Positions 45,743 through 55,764 are shown, numbered from the stretch's first letter. The stretch is DNA of 64,000 nt from Acidiferrobacterales bacterium (GCA_028820695.1 JAPPIB010000055.1:1-64000); one strand, 5' to 3'. Made by a program: numbers and translations. The notes: generated by a model not told the origin, from the letters alone.

Positions 45743-48406
45743 TCAGAAATGCAGCGAAATATCCCGGTGGTGAGACAGACATGTGGCGACCGATTTGGCC
45801 AGCGCGAGCGGCAAGCGTCGTTGCATGCGAACACCAATGCTTTCGCTGATCTCGTCACGGTAGGCACTCAGCGGCTCCATCAACTCGGAACTTGCCTGCT
45901 GGCGCCAGTTGAGTTCTTCCAGATAGAGTTCCTTCGCAATCGCGACCTGGGCAAGCGCCTTGTCCCGGTCCGGATTGTCGCCTTTAAGCGCGCGCCTGGC
46001 TTTTGACAGCGCTGACTTGATGTGGCTGACACCTTCAAGCTCGGACAATTCGCTTTCCCGCGCCTTGATCATTTCCATTGCGTCAATTGCAGTTTCCCGC
46101 TTGACAATCTGTTCGACACTGTTGACAACCTCGGCGGCCTGTTCCAAGGCACCAACCTGCGTCAGCAGGGTGTGAAGGTGCCCGATTGGTTCGTACGACG
46201 CATCGGCGCCGCGGCGATACTGGCCGCGGGCAATCTTGTCTGCCTTGGCCAGCTCCTTATATTGATCGTGGCGTGATTGCCAGGTGTCCGAAAGGTTCAT
46301 TTTGAGTTCAGCCACTTGCGCTTCCAGTTCCTGAATGTGTTGTTCAAGCTTGATGATCTCTTCCTGGGATGGAGCGCCTTGACGCTGGAACCGATCCAGT
46401 AAATTGAGTTCGTCTTCAAGTTGGTCTTCCAGCCTGCGCAGGAACCGCTCTTCACGCCGATATTGTTGGTGTTCCGATCTGAACCCTTCGGAATACTCTT
46501 CAAGTGCGGCTGCGGCCAGCTGGCTTCGTTCAACATTTTCAAACACGGATGTCGCTTCGTCAAAACTGCTCGTAACCTTGTCCCGCAAGTCTTCCGGCAG
46601 CATGGAATAGTCAACACCGCGCATATCGTTGATCAAGGCGGTCAGCGACTGACGGTTGTTCACATAATACGGAAACAGATCCTCTTCCATGCAATACTGT
46701 AACTTTGGATTGACCGGGGGCGGCGCGGTCTCTGCGGTGAGATGCGTTCTATTTGGCATGTAGTTGACCAGGCTTGGAAAGTAACCGGCAATCGCGAGGC
46801 CCAACAGCTGAAGACCGATGAACGCCACGGCACCCTTGTATATATGCGTCGTCTTGACCGTGCGCGGCGCGACGCCGCGCAAGTAAAACAAGGCGAAGCC
46901 GAAAGGAGGTGTTAAAAACGACGTCTGGATATTGAGCCCAACCATCACCCCCAGCCAGACCGCCGTGATGTTGGCCGCCGGGTCGGAAAGCAGGATGGGT
47001 GCTACGATCGGAACGACGACCACTGCGATTTCAATGAAGTCAAGGAAGAATCCGAGCAGAAAAATGACCAGCATCACGACCAGGAACTGGGTCCAGAACC
47101 CGCCTGGCAGACCGGTCAGGAAGTGGCGTACAAGCTCCTCACCGCCAAATGCCCTGAAAGCCGATGTCAGCATCGCTGCACCGATCAGAATGATGAATAC
47201 CATCGACGTGGTCTTGGCAGTATCCACCATGACACTGACCAGTGTATTGTTCATCGTGTATGCGCGCCACACGCTCCAAACGAGTGCCGCCACAAACACC
47301 GCTACGGCTACGCCGGCGATGAGCACAGCCATCAGTTCCGCTTGGCTGTGGATGCTTTTGATGTTGAGTTTAAAAAACTGCAGCAGAACAACGATGACGG
47401 CAATCGACAATACGGCCATGATGGTCGGAGTAAATTGATGGCGATGTCCCTGGGTCAGCCGGTACCCGCCCATGATAATTGCACCCACGGCACCGATGGC
47501 ACCTGCCTGGTTGACAGTTGCAACGCCTAGAATGATCGATCCCAGAACCACAAAGATCAGTGACAGGGGCGGTATAAGTGACAACGCTATGCCCGTCGCG
47601 AATTTCATGTCATATTTACCGTCATAAGGGACGGGTGGCGCGGTTTTTGGTTTCAGCAGGGCAACGATCAGGATGTAGAGCATATAGAGACTGACCAGGA
47701 TAAGGCCTGGAATCAGGGCGCCCATGAACATGTCGCCGGCGCTGGCGGAGGTAATATCCAGCTCTGTCGGCAGCGAGAACTCCCCGGTCAGTTCCTTGTA
47801 ATTCGCCTTGCGTGTGGTGCTGGCCTGATCCGCAGCATTGGACAACTGGTCGGCGAGAATGATCAGCACAATAGACGGCGGTATGATTTGCCCGAGTGTA
47901 CCTGATGCGCAGATCGTGCCTGTAGCCAGTGGCCTGGAGTAGTTGTTTCGCAGCATTGCAGGCAGTGAAATCAGACCCATGGCGATCACCGTGGCACCGA
48001 GAATACCGGTGGTTGCGGCCAGCAATGCGCCTACAAATACGACGGAGATTCCGAGTCCGCCGGGAATCGGGCCGAAAAGGCGCGCCATGGAGACCAACAA
48101 GTCTTCGGCGATGCGCGAACGTTCCAGCATGATGCCCATAAAGACGAACAGCGGAATAGCAATCAGCGTGTCTCGCTCCACCTCCCAGTACAGGCTTCTA
48201 AAGTTGGTAATACCGGCGGTGAGCCATTGGGTTGGCCCATCCTGAGCGAAGTATGCAGAAGGATCGTCGGCAAAGAAATACCCCGAGACAGCTGCAAGTG
48301 AAATTGTGAATATGGCCGAGCCTGGCAGCGCGAATGCAACCGGAAAGCCGGAGCTCAGCGCGACGATCATCACAAGAATCAGAATGCACAGGAAAACCAG
48401 TTCCAT
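45743..48406 (-). CDS. TRAP transporter large permease (DctM) with long C-terminal coiled-coil extension
   Basis: The large permease of a tripartite periplasmic carboxylate-type importer drives uptake with the sodium or proton gradient. Residues 1-550 are the multi-helix DctM domain (SGFPVAF, GTICASGTLGQIIPPS, GLNIQTSFLTPPFGFALFYL); the usual DctM is about 430 residues, and this one has an extended middle. Residues about 551-887 are not membrane-spanning and contain long heptad-like stretches (about 640-710 and 770-845). No known domain was recognised there. It follows the small permease gene by 3 bases. The extension could tie the permease to a cytoplasmic or periplasmic partner. Confidence 0.85.
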   Translation of the reverse strand: MELVFLCILILVMIVALSSGFPVAFALPGSAIFTISLAAVSGYFFADDPSAYFAQDGPTQWLTAGITNFRSLYWEVERDTLIAIPLFVFMGIMLERSRIAEDLLVSMARLFGPIPGGLGISVVFVGALLAATTGILGATVIAMGLISLPAMLRNNYSRPLATGTICASGTLGQIIPPSIVLIILADQLSNAADQASTTRKANYKELTGEFSLPTELDITSASAGDMFMGALIPGLILVSLYMLYILIVALLKPKTAPPVPYDGKYDMKFATGIALSLIPPLSLIFVVLGSIILGVATVNQAGAIGAVGAIIMGGYRLTQGHRHQFTPTIMAVLSIAVIVVLLQFFKLNIKSIHSQAELMAVLIAGVAVAVFVAALVWSVWRAYTMNNTLVSVMVDTAKTTSMVFIILIGAAMLTSAFRAFGGEELVRHFLTGLPGGFWTQFLVVMLVIFLLGFFLDFIEIAVVVVPIVAPILLSDPAANITAVWLGVMVGLNIQTSFLTPPFGFALFYLRGVAPRTVKTTHIYKGAVAFIGLQLLGLAIAGYFPSLVNYMPNRTHLTAETAPPPVNPKLQYCMEEDLFPYYVNNRQSLTALINDMRGVDYSMLPEDLRDKVTSSFDEATSVFENVERSQLAAAALEEYSEGFRSEHQQYRREERFLRRLEDQLEDELNLLDRFQRQGAPSQEEIIKLEQHIQELEAQVAELKMNLSDTWQSRHDQYKELAKADKIARGQYRRGADASYEPIGHLHTLLTQVGALEQAAEVVNSVEQIVKRETAIDAMEMIKARESELSELEGVSHIKSALSKARRALKGDNPDRDKALAQVAIAKELYLEELNWRQQASSELMEPLSAYRDEISESIGVRMQRRLPLALAKSVATCLSHHRDISLHF

Positions 48407-48409
48407 AAA

Positions 48410-49462
48410 TCAGGCGTTTGCTCCTTCCGGCAAGTTTGGCTCGGCTGACTCATCGGATTCGGTTTCTGTCAGTTTCGACATATTCGAGAGAAAAAAGCTC
48501 ACGAACTGGATGGCCATGGTGACTGCGAATACGATCAGATAGACTGCCATGAAGTACTTGGTATACATGCCGAATCCGCTTTGCGAGATTTCATAGCTCA
48601 GCATCGGGCTGATAATGATGCTGCCGCGGCTGTTGGTTCCGAGTATAAGGATGGTCCAACAAAGCGGCAGTCCGAGTATCAGGGATCCAATGGCGTTGCT
48701 TGTTGCCTTGCCTCGCTCGGTGAAATTGGTGTAAAACACGTCGACTCGCACATGTCCGTCGTGCATGAGTGTGTACGCACTGGCAAACAAGAACAAACCA
48801 GCATACCAGAATCTTACAAGATCACCCTGAAATGCCTGCTCGTAAGAAAATACGAAGCGCGAGACGACGATGACAAACTCAGCGGCAACAATCATCAGCG
48901 CCAACCAAATAAAACCGATAGAACGATTGAACAGCGCAACTAGTGCTGCGACACAGATTAACGGATAGTGAATCCAAGTGCCGCGGAAAACTGAACGGCC
49001 AAGCTGTGTGGCCAAGTGATCGCCGAAAATGACAGGCAGGAATCCTTCCACCCTCAAAAATGAGATCAGTGCATCCGTGAATCCAATCAGAAAGATCGAC
49101 CAGAATGCTAGACGTGTGAAATAAGCAGCCAACGCGTCATAAAGTTCGGCATCGCTGTTCAAGTCCCGGTCAGGGGTGCGAAAAACCCACAAAACCGCCA
49201 AGACCAGCAGTGCCGCAGTAAATAGAAACTGAATCCAGCCGGTTACCAAGACAAGTCCTTCGATAGCCTTGAACTTATCGTCTTGGGCCAGGATCCCAAG
49301 GTGTGCAAGAAACCGACTGATGCCCGGCCAGTCAGTCCAATAGATGAAGAAGTTGTCGATGAGAAACAGCAATACCGCTGCAACCATTACGACAGATAAA
49401 GAACGTATAAGTCGCGGATGGCGGGCAGCGGTTTCCAGAAATCGGAACGGAGCAATTCGCAT
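48410..49462 (-). CDS. TRAP transporter small permease (DctQ), large form
   Basis: The small permease pairs with DctM in the inner membrane. At 350 residues it is well over the usual 160-230; about nine hydrophobic segments are visible and the DctQ core (FLFASAYTLMHDGHVRVDVFY) lies near residues 225-245. Both permeases are thus of the large type seen in TakP/mannitol-chloroaromatic-class TRAP systems. It lies 145 bases after the dctP gene, with a possible terminator in between. Confidence 0.85.
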   Translation of the reverse strand: MRIAPFRFLETAARHPRLIRSLSVVMVAAVLLFLIDNFFIYWTDWPGISRFLAHLGILAQDDKFKAIEGLVLVTGWIQFLFTAALLVLAVLWVFRTPDRDLNSDAELYDALAAYFTRLAFWSIFLIGFTDALISFLRVEGFLPVIFGDHLATQLGRSVFRGTWIHYPLICVAALVALFNRSIGFIWLALMIVAAEFVIVVSRFVFSYEQAFQGDLVRFWYAGLFLFASAYTLMHDGHVRVDVFYTNFTERGKATSNAIGSLILGLPLCWTILILGTNSRGSIIISPMLSYEISQSGFGMYTKYFMAVYLIVFAVTMAIQFVSFFLSNMSKLTETESDESAEPNLPEGANA

Positions 49463-49523
49463 AAGAATCCCGTTTCGGCGCGGGTCTTCGCTTGTGCAAT
49501 ATGAGTACAGGCTGTAAAACTGG

Positions 49524-49545
49524 AAAACGGGACCCTAAGGCCCCG
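49524..49545 (-). terminator. Intercistronic terminator or attenuator between dctP and dctQ
   Basis: The minus strand reads CGGGGCC-TTAG-GGTCCCG, a 7-pair stem with one G-U pair, immediately followed by TTTT. It sits between the binding-protein gene and the permease genes, where partial termination would give more binding protein than permease. The stem is more stable in the minus-strand RNA than in the plus-strand RNA. Confidence 0.55.
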
Positions 49546-49607
49546 CTTTCCCAGAAACATAAAGACCTGCTAGATAAATTCCGGTCAGGTTTCGCAATAA
49601 TTTGCGG

Positions 49608-50699
49608 TTAGACTCCGGTGACCCGATTGCGTTGACTCAGGTACTCCTGATCAGCAATTTTTTGCCAGCCACCGATATCGGACCGTGCACGCAGGAAGCT
49701 TTCATGAACTCGTCGGGCGAGGTCACTGTGTTCCACAGTTTCCGCAAACACCTCTTCTGCAGCTTCGCCGAAAGAGTCGTAGATGTCGTCGTTGAACTTG
49801 CGCAACTCTACACCCTGCTCATTGACCAGTTTCGTCAGAGATGCGCCGTTATTGGCGTTGAACTCGGCCATCATCACATCATTTTCCATTGATGCGGCTG
49901 CGTCAATCATGGTTTTATCGGATTTGGAGAGACTTTCCCAAAAATCCTTGTTGATGCCAGCGGCCAACATGGAGCCCGGCTCATGCATACCAGGATAATA
50001 GTAGTATTTGGCTGCTTCATAGAACTTCATCGCTGCATCATTCCATGGCCCGACCCACTCGGTGGCGTCAATTGCACCGGAAATCAGGTTTTCGTAGATT
50101 TGGCCACCGGGCAACGAGACCGGCGAGGCACCGAGTTTCGCCAAAACGTCCCCACCAAGACCCGGAATACGCATTTTGAGACCCTTGAAGTCATCAGCGC
50201 TTTCCATCTCCTTTCGGAACCAACCGCCCATTTGCACGCCGGTATTTCCGCACATCAGATTCTTCAGGCCGTATTCTCCAGCCAGTTCGTCCCATAGTTC
50301 CTGCCCACCCCCAAATCGGATCCAGGCATTCATCTCGGTATAAGTCAACCCGAATGGAACCGCTGTGAAATACGCCCATGCAGGGTGTTTACCTTTCCAG
50401 TAGTAGTCCGCGGCGTGATAAATCTGTGCGTTGCCGGAGGCTACCTCGTCAAAAGAGTCAAAGGCACCCACACGTTCCCCGGCGGAGAAATAATCAACTT
50501 GAAATCTGCCATCACTGATGTCAATCAGCCGTTGGGCAAATCTTTGCGCGCCAGTACCGAGACCCGGGAAGTCTCTGGCCCACGTAGATACGACAACAAT
50601 TGAGACTCGCTCCTGCGCAATTGCAGGTGCGGCCAGTGTGGAGACACCTGCAGCAGCGGCAGCAAGCGCACTGCCTTTCAATAAATCACGGCGTTTCAT
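49608..50699 (-). CDS. TRAP transporter substrate-binding protein (DctP, TakP-like)
   Basis: The 363-residue protein opens with a Tat-like signal (MKRRDLLKGSALAAAA, then APAIAQ cleavage near residue 28). The mature part has the DctP/TakP pattern with FRKEMESADDFKGLKMR and GGQIYENLISGAIDATEW. TakP-type proteins bind 2-oxo acids or related carboxylates. AGGAGG precedes the ATG by about 8 bases. The gene is first in the transport operon. Confidence 0.9.
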   Translation of the reverse strand: MKRRDLLKGSALAAAAAGVSTLAAPAIAQERVSIVVVSTWARDFPGLGTGAQRFAQRLIDISDGRFQVDYFSAGERVGAFDSFDEVASGNAQIYHAADYYWKGKHPAWAYFTAVPFGLTYTEMNAWIRFGGGQELWDELAGEYGLKNLMCGNTGVQMGGWFRKEMESADDFKGLKMRIPGLGGDVLAKLGASPVSLPGGQIYENLISGAIDATEWVGPWNDAAMKFYEAAKYYYYPGMHEPGSMLAAGINKDFWESLSKSDKTMIDAAASMENDVMMAEFNANNGASLTKLVNEQGVELRKFNDDIYDSFGEAAEEVFAETVEHSDLARRVHESFLRARSDIGGWQKIADQEYLSQRNRVTGV

Positions 50700-50741
50700 T
50701 TTGTGATCCTCCTCATAAAGAAATACATGAACAACGTTTGC

Positions 50742-50770
50742 ATTGTAATCGATAGTAATTGAAGGGTTAA
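50742..50770 (-). promoter_or_regulatory. Probable promoter of the TRAP operon
   Basis: On the minus strand TTAACC (50765-50770) and TACAAT (50742-50747) are 17 bases apart, and lie 43 bases before the dctP start. The -10 box matches five of six consensus bases; the -35 box matches four. Confidence 0.5.
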
Positions 50771-51194
50771 AAAATTCTCACGGGTTATCTGTCGACCCGG
50801 TTATGGTTCTGTCACGTTTTCATTGATTATCCTCGCGCTCAGTCCAACACTAGAAATTCAAGTTTCTCAGCTCGTGGTTCAACGACCTCGGTGACACAGG
50901 ATGCTGAGGCTGATCGAACTGTCGCCGCAGCGAAGCCTGGTTTGGGAATTATTGTCGCCGAGTTGCAAATTCGTGCGAGATTCAGTTCCTGACTGAATCA
51001 ACGTCGTTTCTGCAAAGTAAACATAAAAGATACAACCATTTATATGACGAACGATTCGATTTTTCGTAAATTTTGAGTAACGTCGGAAGACTTTTAATTA
51101 AAAAAAATACTTGCATTAATTTCATTTTCGTCAATAATGCTTATCCCTGCTCCAGAATAAAGTCCTGTTCGGTCCGCGATAGAAATCTCGAATA
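50771..51194. other. Intergenic region between the TRAP operon and trxA
   Basis: About 425 bases with no gene-like frame. The last 130 bases are strongly A/T-rich and should contain the trxA promoter; TTGCAT followed by TAATGC 18 bases later, near 51112-51141, is a weak candidate only. Confidence 0.4.
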
Positions 51195-51527
51195 ATGTCA
51201 GATTCAATAGTACACATCAGCGACACCTCATTTGATGAGGATGTCATCAATTCATCCATCCCTGTAATTGTCGATTACTGGGCGGAGTGGTGCGGTCCAT
51301 GCAAAATGGTCGCGCCGATTCTGGAGGAGGTTGCGGTCGAATATGCCGGGTCGCTGAAGGTGGCCAAACTTAATATTGACGACAATCCACTCACACCGCC
51401 GAAATATGGGATTCGCGGAATCCCGACACTGATGATTTTCAAGAATGGTGCGGTAGAGGCTACGAAAGTCGGTGCCGTCTCAAAATCTCAACTGACAGCG
51501 TTCATTGACGGAGCGATTAACAATTGA
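51195..51527 (+). CDS. trxA: Thioredoxin 1
   Basis: Thioredoxin reduces protein disulfides in the cytoplasm. The 110-residue protein has the active site WCGPCK (Cys33, Cys36) and the cis-Pro segment [10 protein letters not shown]. It differs from E. coli by having [12 protein letters not shown] rather than a TAPKYGIRG-type segment. The gene precedes rho, the arrangement conserved in gammaproteobacteria. Confidence 0.96.
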   Translation: MSDSIVHISDTSFDEDVINSSIPVIVDYWAEWCGPCKMVAPILEEVAVEYAGSLKVAKLNIDDNPLTPPKYGIRGIPTLMIFKNGAVEATKVGAVSKSQLTAFIDGAINN

Positions 51528-51545
51528 TCAAAGAAAGGTTATAAT
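51517..51545 (+). promoter_or_regulatory. rho promoter
   Basis: TTAACA (51517-51522) and a perfect TATAAT (51540-51545) are separated by 17 bases. The -35 box lies in the last codons of trxA. This would give a rho leader of about 150 bases; rho leaders are a known site of autoregulation by Rho-dependent attenuation. Confidence 0.7.
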
Positions 51546-51704
51546 TTCCGCCGCCAATTTAGAATTCCTAAATTCCAGCGGGTCGCAATCGACCACCAGT
51601 CTCTTCTCTGACATCTAAGTTACCTACTACTCACAAACACATTCTTAATTCTCGGCAGCGCCTGCTGCCATCTCACCTATTGTGTTATCACAGAGGCATT
51701 TTCT

Positions 51705-52973
51705 ATGGGAATCAGCTTAACCGAGCTAAAATCAAAATCACCAACTGAGTTGGTCGAAATCGCACGCAATGCGAACATCAACGGTGTGGGCCGGATGCGA
51801 AAGCAGGATCAAATTTTTGCCATCCTGAAGGCTGAGGCTCGAAGTGGCGGCAACATTACCGGCGAAGGCGTAATGGAAGCGCTCCAGGATGGATTTGGTT
51901 TTCTTCGATCACCATCAAGTTCCTATCTTGCGGGACCTGATGACATCTATGTATCGCCCAGTCAGATCCGGCGATTCAACCTGCGAACCGGAGACTCGGT
52001 ATCCGGACTGGTCCGACCGCCCAAGGACTCGGAACGATATTTTGCGTTACTCAAGGTCGAGAAGATCAACAATGAGCATCTGGACAAGGTCAAGGACAAG
52101 GTTCTGTTTGAGAACCTCACTCCGCTGCATCCGGATGCCCGCATGCGACTCGAATTGGGCAATGGCAGTACGGAAGACTTGACCGCGAGGATTATCGATC
52201 TTGTAGCGCCGATCGGAAAGGGTCAGCGCGGACTGATTGTTTCGGCACCGAAGACGGGGAAGACCGTCATGCTGCAGCAGATCGCCCATTCAATCACCGC
52301 CAACAATCCGGAAGTGGAGCTGATCGTGCTGCTGATCGATGAGCGCCCGGAAGAAGTAACCGAAATGCAGCGTTCGGTCCGCGGAGAGGTTGTCTCATCG
52401 ACTTTCGACGAACCCGCCTCACGACACATACAGGTGGCTGAGATGGTAATCGAAAAAGCCAAGCGTCTGGTTGAGCACAAGCGTGACGTAGTCATTCTTC
52501 TCGACTCGATCACACGACTCGCACGAGCGTACAACACTGTGGCCCCGGCTTCGGGTAAAGTGCTCACGGGTGGTGTTGATTCAAGTGCCCTGCAACGACC
52601 GAAGCGTTTTTTCGGTGCGGCAAGGAATGTCGAAGAGGGCGGAAGCATTACGATTCTCGCTACGGCGTTAATCGAAACCGGTTCAAAAATGGATGAAGTA
52701 ATCTATGAGGAGTTCAAGGGCACCGGCAATATGGAGATTCACCTTGATCGCCGTATCGCTGAAAAGCGGGTCTACCCCTCGATCATCATTGCGAAGTCCG
52801 GAACACGTCGGGAGGAGTTGCTCACAGAGCCAACTGAGCTGAAAATGATCTGGGCGATTCGTCGACTGTTGCATTCGCATGACGATATCGAAGCGATCGA
52901 GCTGCTGCTGGAGAGGCTTCGTGCAACAAAGACCAACGCGGAGTTCTTTGCTTCGATGAAACGAGCATCCTGA
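51705..52973 (+). CDS. rho: Transcription termination factor Rho
   Basis: Rho is the hexameric RNA helicase that ends transcription. The 422-residue protein has the N-terminal RNA-binding domain ([23 protein letters not shown]), Walker A APKTGKT near residue 180, Walker [17 protein letters not shown] and the Q-loop region [21 protein letters not shown]. Its length is the same as that of E. coli Rho within a few residues. Transcription from the promoter overlapping trxA is likely. Confidence 0.98.
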   Translation: MGISLTELKSKSPTELVEIARNANINGVGRMRKQDQIFAILKAEARSGGNITGEGVMEALQDGFGFLRSPSSSYLAGPDDIYVSPSQIRRFNLRTGDSVSGLVRPPKDSERYFALLKVEKINNEHLDKVKDKVLFENLTPLHPDARMRLELGNGSTEDLTARIIDLVAPIGKGQRGLIVSAPKTGKTVMLQQIAHSITANNPEVELIVLLIDERPEEVTEMQRSVRGEVVSSTFDEPASRHIQVAEMVIEKAKRLVEHKRDVVILLDSITRLARAYNTVAPASGKVLTGGVDSSALQRPKRFFGAARNVEEGGSITILATALIETGSKMDEVIYEEFKGTGNMEIHLDRRIAEKRVYPSIIIAKSGTRREELLTEPTELKMIWAIRRLLHSHDDIEAIELLLERLRATKTNAEFFASMKRAS

Positions 52974-53122
52974 CGGGCCAATTGAGCTGTCAGGATTTTA
53001 CGACCGGGAAGAATTCGATCTGGTAACATATTGTCTCCTGTAATTCCGGTCAATGAGTCTTACGGCCTGGACAATATTTTTCGGGCACTGATCGAAAAAC
53101 CCAAACCAAGTATGTGAACCCC

Positions 53123-53323
53123 ATGAAACAAGGCATTCACCCTGATTACTCGACCATCAAGGTCACCTGCGTCTGCGGGAACAGTTTCGAGACAAGATCG
53201 ACCTTGAAAAAGGACCTGAACATCGAAATCTGTTCCGTCTGTCATCCCTTCTATACCGGCAAGCAGAAGATTATCGACACCGCCGGTCGAGTTGGACGAT
53301 TCAAGGAGAAGTACGGACTCTGA
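53123..53323 (+). CDS. rpmE: 50S ribosomal protein L31, zinc-binding form
   Basis: The 66-residue protein starts MKQGIHPDY as expected and has the four cysteines of the zinc (C+) form: CVCG and CSVC, followed by HPFYTGK. The GTG at 53114 would add 3 residues; the ATG at 53123 is standard. It follows rho, an arrangement found in many gammaproteobacteria. Confidence 0.95.
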   Translation: MKQGIHPDYSTIKVTCVCGNSFETRSTLKKDLNIEICSVCHPFYTGKQKIIDTAGRVGRFKEKYGL

Positions 53324-53378
53324 GAGTTCTTCCTGTCATCGGCGAGTCTGGACCAGACTGTGATGACGCTCACGTATT

Positions 53379-54287
53379 GTGCCTGGCACACAACCCACCA
53401 CAATTTCAGATCATGTCGAATGGGCGCTCGCGCGTCTTGAGCAATCTGACTCGTTCTTCGGGCATGGTTGCGACAACGCCCGTGATGAGGCCATCTGGGT
53501 GACATTGCATGTGACCGGCCTGATTGATCACGAATACGAAGACGTCTGTCATAAAAAAGTAAGCCGTGAGCACAGTTCTGCGATTCAGGCACTGATCCAT
53601 GCCAGAATCAACTTGAGAAAGCCGCTTGCCTATCTGATTCGAGAGGCATGGTTCGCAGGACATGCGTTTTACATCGACGAACGCGTCATCGTGCCAAGAT
53701 CACATTTCGGAGACCTGATTCAAGACGGTTTCGCCCCCTGGATCAGCCCGCAGTCCGTGCGCCATGTATTGGACCTGTGTACCGGCAGCGGGTGTATCGG
53801 CATCGCGATGGCTTTGAAATACCCGGATGTGATTGTCGATGCAGTTGATATCGACCCTGATGCGCTTGATGTGGCCCGGATCAATGTCTCGCGCTTTGGC
53901 GTCGACAAGCGGGTGCGGCTGGTCGAGAGTGACCTTTTTGAACGTCTTGAGAGGAATCGTTACGACCTGATCGTATGTAACCCGCCTTATGTCAGCAGTA
54001 CTGACGCCGACGATCTGCCAGCGGAATACCACCACGAGCCGCGACTGGCACTGGAAGCGGCAGATGAGGGTCTGAAAATCGTAAAGAAGATACTTTGCCA
54101 AGCGATTCGGCACCTGTCCGACAACGGGCACTTGCTGATTGAGCTTGGCGGATCGGCACAGACTCTGGAGTCACAGTTCCCGGACATTCCGTTCTTGTGG
54201 CTGACTTCAAGAAGCGGCGAGTCGGTTGTATTGTTGATCAGTGCCGAGCAACTGAAGGTGTACGAGTCCAGATTCAGTCGGAACTGA
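53379..54287 (+). CDS. prmB: Ribosomal protein L3 glutamine N5-methyltransferase
   Basis: PrmB methylates a glutamine in ribosomal protein L3. The 302-residue protein has an N-terminal helical domain, PRSHFGDLI, the SAM-binding DLCTGSGCIGIAMA and the catalytic NPPYVS. The residues around PRSHF and the length fit PrmB rather than PrmC. The start is a GTG at 53379. It converges with the rubredoxin gene. Confidence 0.92.
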   Translation: MPGTQPTTISDHVEWALARLEQSDSFFGHGCDNARDEAIWVTLHVTGLIDHEYEDVCHKKVSREHSSAIQALIHARINLRKPLAYLIREAWFAGHAFYIDERVIVPRSHFGDLIQDGFAPWISPQSVRHVLDLCTGSGCIGIAMALKYPDVIVDAVDIDPDALDVARINVSRFGVDKRVRLVESDLFERLERNRYDLIVCNPPYVSSTDADDLPAEYHHEPRLALEAADEGLKIVKKILCQAIRHLSDNGHLLIELGGSAQTLESQFPDIPFLWLTSRSGESVVLLISAEQLKVYESRFSRN

Positions 54288-54300
54288 AGCTGGAACGCGG

Positions 54301-54471
54301 TTAGATCTCGATCATTTCGAAATCTTCTTTCACGGCGGAACAATCCGGGCACACCCAGGAATCCGGAATGTCTTCCCAACGTGTTCCGGGCTCGATTCCC
54401 TCTTCCGGCATGCCGAACTCCTCCTCATAGAGGAAACCGCACACCACGCACATATATACCTTGTAGTCCAT
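54301..54471 (-). CDS. Rubredoxin
   Basis: A short minus-strand frame encodes 56 residues with the two iron-binding CxxC pairs of rubredoxin: CVVCGFLY (Cys8, Cys11) and VCPDC (Cys41, Cys44). The intervening [15 protein letters not shown] is classical. It is a one-iron electron carrier in the cytoplasm. Its partner is unknown; rubredoxins serve alkane hydroxylases and peroxide or superoxide reduction, and a bcp gene is 1.4 kb away. It faces prmB, with stops 13 bases apart. Confidence 0.93.
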   Translation of the reverse strand: MDYKVYMCVVCGFLYEEEFGMPEEGIEPGTRWEDIPDSWVCPDCSAVKEDFEMIEI

Positions 54472-54563
54472 CGAAGGTCAGATTCGCCCTCAGATTCGTT
54501 TTGCTCAGGCTGATAGTCAGGATCGAAGGATCCGACCACTCAAGCAGGCGGCGGAAAGATGTA

Positions 54564-55031
54564 TCACTTGTCCTTGTCAGTTGGCGGAATGCCGTACATG
54601 TTCAGCATCTGCTGCTGCATGTCGGTCCAAAGTTTGAAATTCTTCTGTGTCATTTCGCTGACTGAAGACATGCCACTTGCGCTCAGCAGTTCGTTCAACT
54701 GGTCCTGATAGGCCTGCTGCTGGCCATTGACGATTGAAACGGTCTTGCTCAGATAGTCCGTAAATACACTCTGAAACGCGCCGCCATAAAACCGAATCAT
54801 CTGACTGAGAATTTCGGTCGTGAACATAGGGTGCCCCCCGAGTTCCTGTTCAGCGATCACCTGAAGCAGAACCTGTCTGGTAATATCATCACCTGATGTG
54901 ACATCAGTTACCGCGAACTCAACACCGTCCAGCACCAGCTGACGCACCTCCGACAGGTTCACATATTTCTTTTCTACAGTGTCATAAAGACGTCTGTTCG
55001 AATATTTCTTGATGACTCTTGGTTCGTCCAT
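54564..55031 (-). CDS. phaR: Polyhydroxyalkanoate synthesis repressor PhaR
   Basis: PhaR binds DNA and PHB granules and controls phasin genes. The start MDEPRVIKKYSNRRLYDT and the following YVNLSEVRQLV are the PHB/PHA accumulation regulator DNA-binding domain; a coiled C-terminal half follows (155 residues). The upstream part of the longer frame (to 55337) belongs to phaB on the same strand in another frame and is not part of it. It follows phaB by 7 bases. Confidence 0.92.
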   Translation of the reverse strand: MDEPRVIKKYSNRRLYDTVEKKYVNLSEVRQLVLDGVEFAVTDVTSGDDITRQVLLQVIAEQELGGHPMFTTEILSQMIRFYGGAFQSVFTDYLSKTVSIVNGQQQAYQDQLNELLSASGMSSVSEMTQKNFKLWTDMQQQMLNMYGIPPTDKDK

Positions 55032-55038
55032 GGCATGC

Positions 55039-55764
55039 TCAATACATATGCTGTCCGCCGTTGATGTCGATGGTCGACCCGGTAATGAACGATGCCTCCT
55101 TATCGACCAGAAACAGCACGCCCCTCGCAATATCCTCGGCGCGCCCCAGTCTCCCGACCGGAATCGTCTGAATAATCTTCTCAAGCACCCGTTCGGGAAC
55201 CGCGCGCACCATGTCTGTGTCGACGTATCCTGGTGCAATTGCGTTGACCGTAATGCCTTTGCCGGCACCTTCCTTGGCGAGTGCCTTGGTGAATCCGTGA
55301 ATACCGGATTTGGATGCTGAATAGTTGACCTGGCCATATTGGCCGGCTTGGCCGTTGATCGAGCCTATGTTGACGATTCGTCCGAATCCTCGCTCGCGCA
55401 TCCCTTCAATCACACAGCGGCACATGTTGAAACAGGACGAAAGATTCGTCTGCAACACCTCATTCCACTGATCAAAATCCATCGAATGAAGCGTTTTGTC
55501 CCGGGTGATACCGGCGTTGTTGACAACGATGTCAATATTGCCGAGATCTTCAGTAATCTTTGCAACGCCCGCCTGGCACTGCCCAAAGTCGCTTACGTCG
55601 AACTGATAGGTTGGAATTCCGGTTCTTTCGCTGAATGCGTGTGCGCGTTCAACATTGCCGGCATAGTTCGCCGCAACGTTGAATCCTGCCCCAGACAGCG
55701 CGATCGAAACCGCTTCACCGATACCTCTGGTACCGCCTGTAACGACGGCAACTTGTGAATTCAT
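55039..55764 (-). CDS. phaB: Acetoacetyl-CoA reductase
   Basis: PhaB reduces acetoacetyl-CoA to (R)-3-hydroxybutyryl-CoA with NADPH for PHB synthesis. It is a 241-residue short-chain dehydrogenase with TGGTRGIG at the N-terminus, NNAGITRD, the Tyr/Lys pair in YSASKSG and the PhaB-typical GQAGQYGQVNY. AAGGA stands 7 bases before the start. It forms an operon with phaR and complements phaEC at 58.8-60.7 kb. Confidence 0.93.
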   Translation of the reverse strand: MNSQVAVVTGGTRGIGEAVSIALSGAGFNVAANYAGNVERAHAFSERTGIPTYQFDVSDFGQCQAGVAKITEDLGNIDIVVNNAGITRDKTLHSMDFDQWNEVLQTNLSSCFNMCRCVIEGMRERGFGRIVNIGSINGQAGQYGQVNYSASKSGIHGFTKALAKEGAGKGITVNAIAPGYVDTDMVRAVPERVLEKIIQTIPVGRLGRAEDIARGVLFLVDKEASFITGSTIDINGGQHMY

